A DNA stretch of 33,322 bases from an uncultured Muribaculaceae bacterium. Its GTDB lineage: Bacteria; Bacteroidota; Bacteroidia; Bacteroidales; Muribaculaceae. Location of the stretch: NCBI GenBank assembly GCA_910585755.1, contig CAJUFH010000031.1, positions 1 through 33,322 on the forward strand, read 5' to 3'. Shown one piece after another: positions 16,404 to 24,103 of the stretch (positions are counted from its first letter, which is position 1; the number at the start of each line of letters is the position of its first letter). Made by a program: the position numbers and the translations under genes. A model generated the notes under the pieces. The model saw only the letters and a program-made list of their open reading frames with translations. It was not told the origin of the DNA and did no database searches.

Positions 16404-16637
16404 GCGGCGGAGCCGCGGTGTGATTGTAGCCCCAGGTCGAGCGTCGGAGACGCGATGGCCTGGGGTGTAGGCGAACGAGCGACGGGGGCATCGGAGATGT
16501 CCGTTAATTATCTATAAACCATATCTATCATAATTATACGACCTCTCCGAGGACGTTTCCCTAATCCCCGACTAACCCCAGGCCTTCGCGTCTGCGACGC
16601 TCGACCCGGGGCTACAATCGCACCGCGGCTTCGCCGC
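16404..16637. repeat. 63-bp inverted repeat with 5 mismatches
   Basis: The arm 16404-16466 pairs with 16575-16637 at 58 of 63 positions; the 108-nt centre is mostly AT-rich in its middle. The arms contain TGTAGCCCC(A/G)GGTCGAGCGTCG and a second local palindrome. No ORF of note is enclosed. Confidence 0.88.
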
Positions 16638-16677
16638 TTACCCTATACGCCCTTCCATTATTCGCTGTCCGCCACCT

Positions 16678-16784
16678 TGCCCACTCTGCCCACCTTGCCC
16701 ACGGGGTGGGCAGTGTGGGCAAGGTGGACACCGTGGACACCGTGGACAGTGTGGACACCGTGGACACCGTGGACAGAGTGGGCA
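16678..16784. repeat. 9-nt-period palindromic repeat, block B
   Basis: Three left units (TGCCCAC) and nine right units (GTGGGCA or GTGGACA, each plus two variable bases) flank the same TGCCCAC-GGG-GTGGGCA centre. The right side is expanded relative to blocks A and C, as expected from slippage. It ends 8 nt before nested palindrome copy 2. Confidence 0.9.
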
Positions 16785-16792
16785 GGACGCCC

Positions 16793-17025
16793 AGGGTCGA
16801 AGACCCTTGATGTTAGTAACCCCGCCATAAGCCGCCTCCGGCGGCGGTTGGTGGGGTTTGCTAATGCCCTTGGGGAGGGACAAGGTCGAAGACCTTGCAC
16901 AATACCAACGAGTTATGTAGTGCAAGATCTTCGACCTTGCTACATTTATTCATACTTACATACCCCACCAACCGCCGCATACGCGGCTTATGGCGGGGTT
17001 ACTAACATCAAGGGTCTTCGACCCT
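16793..17025. repeat. Nested palindromic intergenic element, copy 2
   Basis: The outer arms (16793 onward and ending 17025) are identical over about 43 bp and continue through GGCGGTTGGTGGGG. The inner arms CAAGGTCGAAGACCTTGCAC (16881-16900) and 16920-16939 pair with one mismatch. It aligns with copy 1 (1155-1377) in reverse complement, including the inner C/T mismatch. It sits between 9-nt repeat blocks B and C. Confidence 0.88.
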
Positions 17026-17043
17026 ATACGCCTTATACGGCAC

Positions 17044-17114
17044 TGCCCACGCTGCCCACTTTGTCCACTCTGTCCACTCTGCCCACGGGGTGGGCAAGGT
17101 GGGCAGAGTGGGCA
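17044..17114. repeat. 9-nt-period palindromic repeat, block C
   Basis: Five left units and three right units around the same TGCCCAC-GGG-GTGGGCA centre (17080-17096). The unit bases and the two spacer bases differ from blocks A and B, but the centre does not. Confidence 0.9.
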
Positions 17115-17144
17115 GCCGCGGAGGGATTGTCGCGGATAGCGATA

Positions 17145-17186
17145 ATAAAAAGCAGGTGGTATGCCGGGACGGGCAAACCACCTGCT
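17145..17186 (-). terminator. Terminator of the DUF5606 gene
   Basis: On the minus strand, AGCAGGTGGT pairs perfectly with ACCACCTGCT (17186-17177 with 17160-17151) and is followed by TTTTTATTATC. Confidence 0.85.
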
Positions 17187-17206
17187 GAAATCGTTATGGT
17201 CTTCGG

Positions 17207-17659
17207 TCAAGCCTTGGCTTCGGAGTCGGCCTTTTCGGCGGCTTCGGCTGCCTGGTCCTCGGCGATTTCCTCGTTCTTGAAGTCGGTCACGCCGGCGGCT
17301 ATGAGCTGGTTGTACCAGGAGAACAGTTTGCGGATGTCGGTCGTATAGACGCGGTCCTCGTCATATTCAGGGAGGATTGTCTTGAAGTAGGCGCGTACGG
17401 CGTTGTCGTCGCCGAGAGCCTTAACGTCGACAGGCTGCCCGTTGTTGGCTTCTTTGACTTTTTCCAGGACTTCGCCGAGAGGCATATCCTCGTCAGTTGT
17501 ATAGATGGAGATGTCGCCAAGAGAAACGACCTTGTCGCGAGCATAGGCCGGCATACGCTTGCCGTTGATGAGGCTTTCAACAATGAGCATGTTCTTGCCG
17601 TTGGAAACAAGCCGGTAAAGCCCCGGTTTGCCCGAAATCGATAAAATCTTTTTAAGCAT
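17207..17659 (-). CDS. DUF5606 domain protein
   Basis: This 150-residue protein belongs to a conserved Bacteroidota family of unknown function. The N-terminus MLKKILSISGKPGLYRLVS and the block IVESLINGKRMPAYARDKVVSLGDISIYT are typical; a central DDNAVRAYFKTILPEYDEDRVY segment follows. The C-terminal 25 residues are low-complexity E/A-rich. The fold of the N-terminal part appears small-barrel-like, but no function can be assigned. It has its own consensus promoter and terminator, so it is monocistronic. Confidence 0.88.
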   Translation of the reverse strand: MLKKILSISGKPGLYRLVSNGKNMLIVESLINGKRMPAYARDKVVSLGDISIYTTDEDMPLGEVLEKVKEANNGQPVDVKALGDDNAVRAYFKTILPEYDEDRVYTTDIRKLFSWYNQLIAAGVTDFKNEEIAEDQAAEAAEKADSEAKA

Positions 17660-17699
17660 ATTAGTTGTGTTTGATCTGTCAGATATAACAATCGAAGCA

Positions 17700-17731
17700 C
17701 AAAGTTAGTTAACTATCCCCTCCCGCGCAAA
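17700..17731 (-). promoter_or_regulatory. Promoter of the DUF5606 gene
   Basis: On the minus strand, TTTG (17731-17728), 20 nt, TAACTTTG (17707-17700): exact consensus. About 35 nt of leader. Confidence 0.8.
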
Positions 17732-17746
17732 CCTTGCGGCCATTAT

Positions 17747-17777
17747 TTCGGCATACGGCGGAATTTGCTTAATTTCG
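17747..17777 (+). promoter_or_regulatory. Promoter of the AlkD-like gene
   Basis: TTCG (17747-17750), 19 nt, TAATTTCG (17770-17777): one mismatch in each box. Divergent to the DUF5606 promoter. Confidence 0.55.
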
Positions 17778-17802
17778 CGCAATATCAAATAACGAACATC
17801 TT

Positions 17803-18522
17803 ATGGGCACTGTCAGCGACGACATACAGGCACGCATGAGAGCCATGGGCAGCGAGGCCCAGGCGGCTCATCTAAGCCGTTTTTTCAAAACCGGGAAGGG
17901 GGAATACGGGGAGGGTGACCGCTTCCTCGGGATAAAGGTCCCCGAGACGAGGCTGCTGGTGAAGGAATTTCGCAAGCGGGCGGCGTTGGACGATATTGAA
18001 AACCTGACGCGTTCCCCCTGGCACGAGGCGCGGCTCGCCGGGTTCCTGCTCCTCATCGAGCTTTTCAAGAAAGCCAAGGACCGGCGACAGATTGTCGATT
18101 ACTATCTTTCGGTCATAGAGCGGGGAAACAACTGGGACCTCGTCGACCTGGTAGCGCCCAAGATTCTCGGAGAATGGCTGCTGGACCATCCTGAAGAGCG
18201 CGGCGTCCTTTACGAGTTAGCCGCGATGGACGGGTACCTATGGCACCAGCGTGTCGCCGTTGTCTCCTGCTGGACGATTATCCGGGCTGGAGACTACGAC
18301 GACACGATGCGACTGTCGGAGCTGCTGATGAACCATCGGCACGACCTCATCCACAAAGCGACGGGCTGGATGCTCCGGGAAGTCGGCAAGCGAGGGGGAA
18401 TCGGGCTGTTGCGCGCATTCCTCGACGCTCACGCTGCCGAAATGCCGCGCACTATGCTTCGCTATTCGATTGAGAAACTCCCCGACGAAGAGCGGAAATA
18501 TTATATGTCGCTCGGCAAGTAA
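17803..18522 (+). CDS. DNA alkylation repair protein (AlkD family)
   Basis: AlkD proteins are HEAT-repeat glycosylases that remove bulky or cationic alkylated purines without flipping the base. The 239 residues are almost all helical, in line with the family's length. The catalytic-site tryptophans and aspartate of Bacillus AlkD have plausible counterparts here: W111 and D115 in NNWDLVDLV, and W189 in KATGWMLREVGKR. Some AlkD-family members act on natural-product lesions, so the preferred lesion is open. The gene stands alone with its own promoter. Confidence 0.9.
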   Translation: MGTVSDDIQARMRAMGSEAQAAHLSRFFKTGKGEYGEGDRFLGIKVPETRLLVKEFRKRAALDDIENLTRSPWHEARLAGFLLLIELFKKAKDRRQIVDYYLSVIERGNNWDLVDLVAPKILGEWLLDHPEERGVLYELAAMDGYLWHQRVAVVSCWTIIRAGDYDDTMRLSELLMNHRHDLIHKATGWMLREVGKRGGIGLLRAFLDAHAAEMPRTMLRYSIEKLPDEERKYYMSLGK

Positions 18523-18550
18523 AGCTTATCTCGGCTCCTCAAATAGCTAT

Positions 18551-19171
18551 TCACCAATGGTTATAGTGGACGCTTTCGGGATTCCACTTGTCTTTGGGCT
18601 GGTGGTCGGGATTCTCGGGATGGCCGATAGTGATAACGTTAAGGGGCATTACGGAATCCGGCAAGCCCAATACCTGTTTCACGCTCGGAATCCGCTCAGG
18701 ATTGGGATAGACGCCGCACCATACCGCTCCGAGGCCGTAGGCATGGGCGGCAAGCAGGATGTTTTCCGACGCGGCCGAGCAGTCCTGGATCCAGTATGCC
18801 TGGTTCTCCCCTTCGAGCGCCTTTTCCATGTCGCCGCATACAACAATCGCGGCTCCCGCCTTTTTGAGGTGGGCGTAGGGATGAACTGCGTCAAGGCTGT
18901 CGAGCACCGCCCTGTCGGTCACCACTACGAAGGCCCACGGCTGCGCGTTGACCGCCGTCGGGGCGGCCATACCCGCCTTCACGAGCGTTTCGAGGGTGTC
19001 GCGCCCGATTGCCTCACCCGTGTACTGACGGATGCTGGTACGGGTCATTATGTTTTCAATCACATCCTTGGCGGTATCACTTGCCGCCTCGGGATTTTTC
19101 TGCGAGCAGGAAGAAATAGCCATAAGCATCATCGCCGAAACTCCGGCTGCTAAAATTGTCCTTATTTTCAT
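18551..19171 (-). CDS. Nitroreductase family lipoprotein
   Basis: The 206-residue protein starts with a lipoprotein signal (MMLMAISS-C22) and then a nitroreductase domain: TRTSIRQYTGE for FMN phosphate binding, APTAVNAQPWAFVVV, and GLGAVWCGVYP. The domain continues to the end with VITIGHP. Most nitroreductases are cytoplasmic; a lipid-anchored, exported version must acquire flavin and electrons outside the usual pool. Lipobox and domain are both clear. It has its own promoter near 19194-19223. Confidence 0.88.
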   Translation of the reverse strand: MKIRTILAAGVSAMMLMAISSCSQKNPEAASDTAKDVIENIMTRTSIRQYTGEAIGRDTLETLVKAGMAAPTAVNAQPWAFVVVTDRAVLDSLDAVHPYAHLKKAGAAIVVCGDMEKALEGENQAYWIQDCSAASENILLAAHAYGLGAVWCGVYPNPERIPSVKQVLGLPDSVMPLNVITIGHPENPDHQPKDKWNPESVHYNHW

Positions 19172-19193
19172 GTCTTTTCTGATGAAGTTCCCG

Positions 19194-19223
19194 CAAAGTT
19201 AGGAAATTCATTCTTATTGCAAA
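19194..19223 (-). promoter_or_regulatory. Promoter of the nitroreductase lipoprotein gene
   Basis: On the minus strand, TTTG (19223-19220), 18 nt, TAACTTTG (19201-19194). The -7 box is perfect; spacing is slightly short. Confidence 0.65.
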
Positions 19224-19297
19224 CGTTTTGTCGTTTCTTTTTGTTTGGAGCAACCTTGTCGGGCCGAGGGTTGTTTAGATAAGAAAAACGACTACCT

Positions 19298-19648
19298 ATG
19301 GCAACTATCCAGATCAAACGGGCCTACGACCCCGCGGAACCGACCGACGGATTCCGAGTATATGTCGACAAGCTGTGGCCCAGGGGGCTTTCCCACGAGA
19401 CATTCCATTATGACCTTTGGGATAAGGAAATCGCCCCGTCGACGGAACTCCGGGAATGGTTTCACGCCGACCCGGAAAACCGCTGGGACGAGTTCGCGCG
19501 GCGCTACCGGGAAGAGCTGAACGCAAACCCCGGCTTCGCCTCCCTGAAAGACGCAGTCAAGGGGAAGCGCACGGTCACACTATTATACTCCTCGCACGAC
19601 ACGGAACGCAACAACGCCGTCGTGTTAAGGGACGCTCTCGCTGCCTGA
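19298..19648 (+). CDS. DUF488 family protein (YeaO-like)
   Basis: A 116-residue cytoplasmic protein of the DUF488 family, function unknown. Typical blocks are IKRAYDP near the start, RVYVDKLWPRGLS, the WDKEIAPSTELREWFHADPENRWDEFARRYREEL stretch (read in parts), and the closing VTLLYSSHDTERNNAVVL. These are the family's conserved regions and the length is normal. It is monocistronic between a divergent lipoprotein gene and an EamA transporter gene. Confidence 0.9.
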   Translation: MATIQIKRAYDPAEPTDGFRVYVDKLWPRGLSHETFHYDLWDKEIAPSTELREWFHADPENRWDEFARRYREELNANPGFASLKDAVKGKRTVTLLYSSHDTERNNAVVLRDALAA

Positions 19649-19658
19649 CTATTTTTAT

Positions 19659-19690
19659 ATTGCCGGGGCCAGCCGAAAGCAGTAAATTCG
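19659..19690 (+). promoter_or_regulatory. Possible promoter of the EamA gene
   Basis: ATTG (19659-19662), 20 nt, TAAATTCG (19683-19690); each box has one mismatch. Confidence 0.4.
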
Positions 19691-19736
19691 CGGTTGATTC
19701 GCGGAAACTGACCGCGACAACCATCAGACACAGACA

Positions 19737-20657
19737 ATGAAACTCAAAGGATATTTACTGGCTGCGCTCGCCGCCGCTGCATATGGCACAAATCCGGCTT
19801 TCGCCGTCCCGCTATACGCCGAGGGGATGAACCCTAACTCAGTACTGCTTTTCCGCTACATACTCGGGATGCCGCTCCTGGCGATTCTCGTTTACAGCCG
19901 GGGCCATTCGCTGCGCCTGTCAAGACAAGAGGTCGGGCCGGTGTTCCTGCTCGGCCTCCTGATGGCGCTCTCCTCGTTAGGATTGTTCGAGAGCTACAAA
20001 TATATCAATGCCGGGGTGGCGTCGACCCTCCTGTTCGTTTATCCGATAATGGTCGCGGTAATGATGATACTGTTTTTCCGTGAGAAACTGAAGATAACGA
20101 CCATACTGTGCCTCTTGCTGATGGGGGGCGGCCTGATTCTGCTCACGAAGGCTGACGCGGGGAGCCAGATCAGCCTGTACGGCGTATTGCTCGTGATGGT
20201 GTCGTCGCTGACCTACGCACTGTACATCGTTATCGTCAACGTCAACCGCCACATACGGTCGATTCCGACAACCAAGCTGCTGTTTTACCTCCTGGGGTTC
20301 GGGTCATTGCTGTTTATCGCCATGATTCCGGCCGGTTCGCCCCTGACGGTGCCCCCGACCGGAACCGCGTGGCTGAATGTCTTCGCGCTGGCCCTGATTC
20401 CGACCGTTGTCTCGCTGGCCTGCACGACAATCGCCATACAGACAATCGGCTCAACGCCGACAGCGATTTTCGGCGCGCTCGAGCCGGTAACCGCCGTTGT
20501 TCTGAGCGTGGTCTGCCTCGGTCAGACGCTGACCGGCCGGGAGCTCGCCGGAGGTGTGCTGATCGTCATAGCCACCACCCTGGTCATAGCGGACAGCTCT
20601 GTCGAAAAGGCCATACTCCACGTCCGCAAAATGTTTCCCCGCCGCAGGCGTCACTGA
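19737..20657 (+). CDS. EamA/DMT-family transporter
   Basis: A 306-residue inner-membrane protein with two EamA repeats of five membrane helices each, as in drug/metabolite exporters. The first repeat has AAAAYGTNPAFAVPLY and the YKYINAGVASTLLFVYP helix; the second has the matching ALIPTVVSLACTTIAIQTIGSTPTAIFGALEPVTAV pattern. Substrate cannot be inferred. The stop codon overlaps the convergent recombinase gene by 7 nt. Confidence 0.92.
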   Translation: MKLKGYLLAALAAAAYGTNPAFAVPLYAEGMNPNSVLLFRYILGMPLLAILVYSRGHSLRLSRQEVGPVFLLGLLMALSSLGLFESYKYINAGVASTLLFVYPIMVAVMMILFFREKLKITTILCLLLMGGGLILLTKADAGSQISLYGVLLVMVSSLTYALYIVIVNVNRHIRSIPTTKLLFYLLGFGSLLFIAMIPAGSPLTVPPTGTAWLNVFALALIPTVVSLACTTIAIQTIGSTPTAIFGALEPVTAVVLSVVCLGQTLTGRELAGGVLIVIATTLVIADSSVEKAILHVRKMFPRRRRH

Positions 20658-21889
20658 TTCAGCGAGTCAAGTATCATCGCGTTGGCCCGGTCGACAGACG
20701 ATGTGTCGAACTGGGCGAGATATATCCGCGTCGTGCATTCCGAATCGTGTCCCATCCCCTTGCTGATAACGCTCAGCGGCACCCCCTTCGCCAAAGCCGC
20801 CGACGCCCAGCTATGGCGCGCGGAATACAATGTAAGCGGGATGCTTAGCCCCGCCATTCTCCCTATCGTCTTTAGCGAACGGTTGATATTGTACGCCGCG
20901 TTGCGGTAGACGCACCGCTCGTCGCATCCCTCGCGTCGGATAATCGGCAACAGATACTCCGTCTGGTTGGGAGGATACTTGTCGACCGCCCGCTGCATCT
21001 GCGGGGTCCACTCGATCTGCAGCCGCTGCCCGGTCTTGCGGCGCCGGTATTCCAGCCTTCCGTCACGGAGGTCGCTTTTGCGTAAAAACGCCATATCGAC
21101 AAAGCTCATTCCCCGTAGGCTGAAACTGAGGATGAACATATCTCGGGCATAGTCGAGGGCGGGCCTGGCCGTCAAATCCAGAGATGCGATACGGCTTACC
21201 GCTTCGAGAGGAATCGCACGCTTGGCCGTGCTGCCGATTCCCGTATAGGCGTGGCGGAACGGGCGGCGGTTCTCAACAACCGCCTCCGCGTCGAGCGCCC
21301 GGTTGTAGATCGCCCTCAGCACCCGGTTGTAAAACGACACCGTATTACTTGTGACCCCTCGGCTTTTCAGCCAGTGGTTGTATTCGTCAATATCATCCGC
21401 CGTGAGCCAGTCGATTCTCGGTTCGCGACTGCTCCCGGTCGACTGCCAGTAGTGGCTGAAACTCGCTACCGCCGCCTGGTATGTCTCGGCTGTCCGTATC
21501 CGGCCCTGCTGCCGTAGCCTCGAGATGGCGGATGATGCGAACCCTTTCAGGCGCAGGGCCTCGTCAATCCGCCGGAACTCTGCCGACACGTCCTCCACGG
21601 AATAGGGTGTCGGCCTCATCCCCATCCAGGAGTCGATACGCCGCAGCAGTTCGAGGTCGAGGCTGATTCCTACTGAAACGCGGCGTAAAGCGTCTCTTTT
21701 GGGCCCGGCGGAACGGAGGCAAAGCCATTCTTCACCCGTCAGCCTGTAGCCGGAAGCGATTCGGGCCACCCTGCGCCTGTGGACAATCTGGTAATACACA
21801 CTCCCGTAGCCGCTCCGAACCGCCTCGTCGCCGCTGCCTGCCTGTTTTTCTACGGCTGAACGCCTGAATTTTACTGAGATAGTTGTCAT
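20651..21889 (-). CDS. Tyrosine recombinase / site-specific integrase 1
   Basis: From the ATG at 21889 the protein is 412 residues; a longer frame upstream runs into the permease gene. An N-terminal arm-binding region (SAM-like, about 100-215) precedes the catalytic domain. The visible catalytic set is R259 (SLRGMS), K285, R358-H359 in YSARHSW, H381 in GMGHDS and Y390 in TRIYL; the usual first His of the H-x-x-R box is Tyr, as is common in this phylum. It lies 53 nt after the efflux permease, same direction, and could excise, integrate or invert DNA. No att site was identified. Confidence 0.9.
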   Translation of the reverse strand: MTTISVKFRRSAVEKQAGSGDEAVRSGYGSVYYQIVHRRRVARIASGYRLTGEEWLCLRSAGPKRDALRRVSVGISLDLELLRRIDSWMGMRPTPYSVEDVSAEFRRIDEALRLKGFASSAISRLRQQGRIRTAETYQAAVASFSHYWQSTGSSREPRIDWLTADDIDEYNHWLKSRGVTSNTVSFYNRVLRAIYNRALDAEAVVENRRPFRHAYTGIGSTAKRAIPLEAVSRIASLDLTARPALDYARDMFILSFSLRGMSFVDMAFLRKSDLRDGRLEYRRRKTGQRLQIEWTPQMQRAVDKYPPNQTEYLLPIIRREGCDERCVYRNAAYNINRSLKTIGRMAGLSIPLTLYSARHSWASAALAKGVPLSVISKGMGHDSECTTRIYLAQFDTSSVDRANAMILDSLNQ

Positions 21890-21896
21890 ATGTGTC

Positions 21897-21915
21897 GCGT
21901 AAAGGTTTTTTACGC
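21897..21915. promoter_or_regulatory. Inverted repeat upstream of recombinase 1
   Basis: GCGTAAA (21897-21903) and TTTACGC (21909-21915) form a perfect 7-bp repeat with a 5-nt spacer, 8 nt before the recombinase start codon. It may be an operator or a translation-affecting hairpin. No terminator-like T tract follows. Confidence 0.4.
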
Positions 21916-21942
21916 CAATATACGCGATATTGCTGAAACCGC

Positions 21943-23049
21943 TCAGGAACGCTTGCGGTAGGAAACGGCGGCGGTAAGGAAAAACAGAGCCGCGTATCCG
22001 GCAAGAGCGAGATACTGCGACATGACATCGGCAGCCGACGCTCCTTTCAGATAGACCGACCGCATAATCTCGTTGAAGTAACGGGGCGGTACGGCATATG
22101 TGAGGCACTGCGCCCACCGGGGCATCGAATCGATAGGCGTGAACAGCCCCCCCATAAGCTGGAATATCATTATGCACGCGAACATGACGAAAATACTCTG
22201 AAGCATGGTCGACGAGCTGTTGGCAATCGTGACTCCGAGCCCGGACATCACCAGGCTGAACAGAATCGCAGCAAGGTAGACCAGGCCGATATTTCCGGCG
22301 GGTACCAGGCCGTACACGCCCCACCCTATCAGCATCCCGACTGTCACGACGATAAGCCCCACGACCCAGAACGGCAGCAGCTTGGAAAGCACGAATGTGA
22401 ACTTGCCGACGGGAGTGACGTTCATAGCCTCGATTGTCCCCGACTCTTTCTCGCTTACAAGGTTGAGGGTCGGGATGAACCCGCAAATGATTATGAGCAG
22501 CACGACCATCAGCGCCGGAATCATATAGTTACGGAAATCAAGGGTAGGGTTATACAGGTTCACTATGCTTGCGACGTCCGCATGCGGTTCGATTCCGCTC
22601 TCCGCTATCCAGCCGTTTATGGTGGATATTGCCGAAGTTCCGACATACTGGCCCCCGAGCATCCCCTTGGTGGAATTGACCCCGTTGGACCTCAGGTCGA
22701 GTTTCGGGGCGGCGGTCCGCAGATTCCCGGCGAAATCGGCCGGTATGGTCAGCAGCACGTCTATTCCGCCGTTCTCCATCAACGCCATACCCTCCCGAAA
22801 GCTCGCAGGCATCGCCGTGACTTCAAGCGACTCAACAGCGTCAATGTCAGCCACTATGCGCCTGGAAAGCAAACTCCTGTCATTGTCAACGACAGCGATA
22901 CTGACGTTCTTCACGTCAAGATTCGCGACAAGAGGCAGTATCAGCATAACCATGACCGGCATCGCGAACACAAGTTTGGGGATGAAGGGATTACGCTTCA
23001 TCAACAACACTTCCTTTTTGAGCAATGCCCCTAATATACTGAATTTCAT
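21943..23049 (-). CDS. ABC-2 type efflux permease (second)
   Basis: A 368-residue ABC-2 permease of the YhhJ/YbhR-like type: one N-terminal helix (PFIPKLVFAMPVMVMLILPLVAN), a large periplasmic domain with AVVDNDRSLLSRRIV, then five further helices. The intracellular ESEKESGTIEAMNVTPV-type motif (here SEKESGTIEAMNVTPV) precedes the helices. It follows the other permease by 6 nt, so the two probably form a heterodimeric channel. Closest known systems export drugs or bile-like compounds together with an HlyD partner; the substrate here is unknown. Confidence 0.9.
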   Translation of the reverse strand: MKFSILGALLKKEVLLMKRNPFIPKLVFAMPVMVMLILPLVANLDVKNVSIAVVDNDRSLLSRRIVADIDAVESLEVTAMPASFREGMALMENGGIDVLLTIPADFAGNLRTAAPKLDLRSNGVNSTKGMLGGQYVGTSAISTINGWIAESGIEPHADVASIVNLYNPTLDFRNYMIPALMVVLLIIICGFIPTLNLVSEKESGTIEAMNVTPVGKFTFVLSKLLPFWVVGLIVVTVGMLIGWGVYGLVPAGNIGLVYLAAILFSLVMSGLGVTIANSSSTMLQSIFVMFACIMIFQLMGGLFTPIDSMPRWAQCLTYAVPPRYFNEIMRSVYLKGASAADVMSQYLALAGYAALFFLTAAVSYRKRS

Positions 23050-23055
23050 ATCATA

Positions 23056-24102
23056 TCAGGATTTGCGGTTTGACTTTCTGACAGCCGCGACGAGAAGCAG
23101 CGCGGTCATTGCCGCCAGTATCGCGACCTCCTGCAGGATTTCGGCAATCCCGACCTGCTGTATCATAAGTTTGCGCATAGCGGAGATATACCACCGCGCC
23201 GGGATTACGGACGACAGCCATTGGAGAATGACCGGCATATTCTCAATCGGGAATATCATGCCGGAAAGCATTATGACGGGGAGCATGAACAACACCGCCG
23301 AGACTATCAGGGCCGACAACTGCGTGTCAACCAACGCTGACACGAGCAGCCCGACGGACAGCGAAAGCACTATATACAACAGCGACAGAGCTATGACCAA
23401 CCCGACAGACGCCGAAAAGGGTATTTCGAGGAGCGTGTACGCGACGACGAGCATTATGGCGAGAATAACGCAGGAGAGCAGGAAATAAGGCACTAACTTC
23501 CCGAAAATAATCGAGCGCGGGCGCACGGGGGATACAAGCAGCAGGTCCATAGTGCCGTTCTCTTTCTCGCTGACAATCGACACGGAGGTCATTATCGCGC
23601 ATATAAGTATGAAAATCATCCCCATGATTCCCGGCACGAAATTATAGGCGCTTTTCAGTTGCGGGTTGTACAAGGTCGTTGTCAATACGGGGGAATCGGC
23701 GCTCCCGGCCATCATTCCCTGGAGGTAGGCGGCGGCTGAACGCCCGACAATCGGGTTCGCGGCGTCAACGACTATCTGACGTTCGAGAATCCCCTTGTCC
23801 TGCCTCATTACCAGGGCGGCGTCGGCGTCTCCCCTCCGTATCACAGCCTCGGCCTCGGTCGCCGGGACTATCCCGGAGAACGAAAGATACTCGTTGGCCC
23901 TCAACTGGTCGATAACCTCCCTCGTCTGGTCGGAGTGTCCGTCGAGAGCCACCACCACACGGACATTGTTTACCTCCGTTGAGATAGCGAAACCGAAGAG
24001 AAGGAGCAACGCCAGCGGCATAAGCAGGGTTATAAGCATCGTGCGCCTGTCGCGCAGGATATGCAGCGCCTCTTTATTTACAAGCGATAAAAATATACCC
24101 AT
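23056..24102 (-). CDS. ABC-2 type efflux permease (first)
   Basis: A 348-residue ABC-2 permease similar in layout to its neighbour: N-terminal helix (TMLITLLMPLALLLLFGFAIS), periplasmic domain, then five helices. The conserved EKENGTMDLLLVSPVRP motif and the later LSGMIFPIENMP loop are typical. The two permeases share architecture but little exact sequence, which suggests an old duplication. The start is 1 nt after the ATPase stop, so translation is probably coupled. Confidence 0.92.
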   Translation of the reverse strand: MGIFLSLVNKEALHILRDRRTMLITLLMPLALLLLFGFAISTEVNNVRVVVALDGHSDQTREVIDQLRANEYLSFSGIVPATEAEAVIRRGDADAALVMRQDKGILERQIVVDAANPIVGRSAAAYLQGMMAGSADSPVLTTTLYNPQLKSAYNFVPGIMGMIFILICAIMTSVSIVSEKENGTMDLLLVSPVRPRSIIFGKLVPYFLLSCVILAIMLVVAYTLLEIPFSASVGLVIALSLLYIVLSLSVGLLVSALVDTQLSALIVSAVLFMLPVIMLSGMIFPIENMPVILQWLSSVIPARWYISAMRKLMIQQVGIAEILQEVAILAAMTALLLVAAVRKSNRKS

Positions 24103-24103
24103 G

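Noticed and set aside
16138..17114. CRISPR array
   Set aside because: The 9-nt units are too short and have no spacers; no cas genes are near.
16677..17348. Open reading frame of 223 codons rich in PTL/WTP repeats
   Set aside because: It is translation of the 9-nt repeat blocks and palindromes; both strands are open because the period is a multiple of three. It also overlaps DUF5606.
21890..22486. Extension of recombinase 1 upstream to 22486
   Set aside because: It would overlap the permease gene by hundreds of bases; the ATG at 21889 fits the recombinase family.
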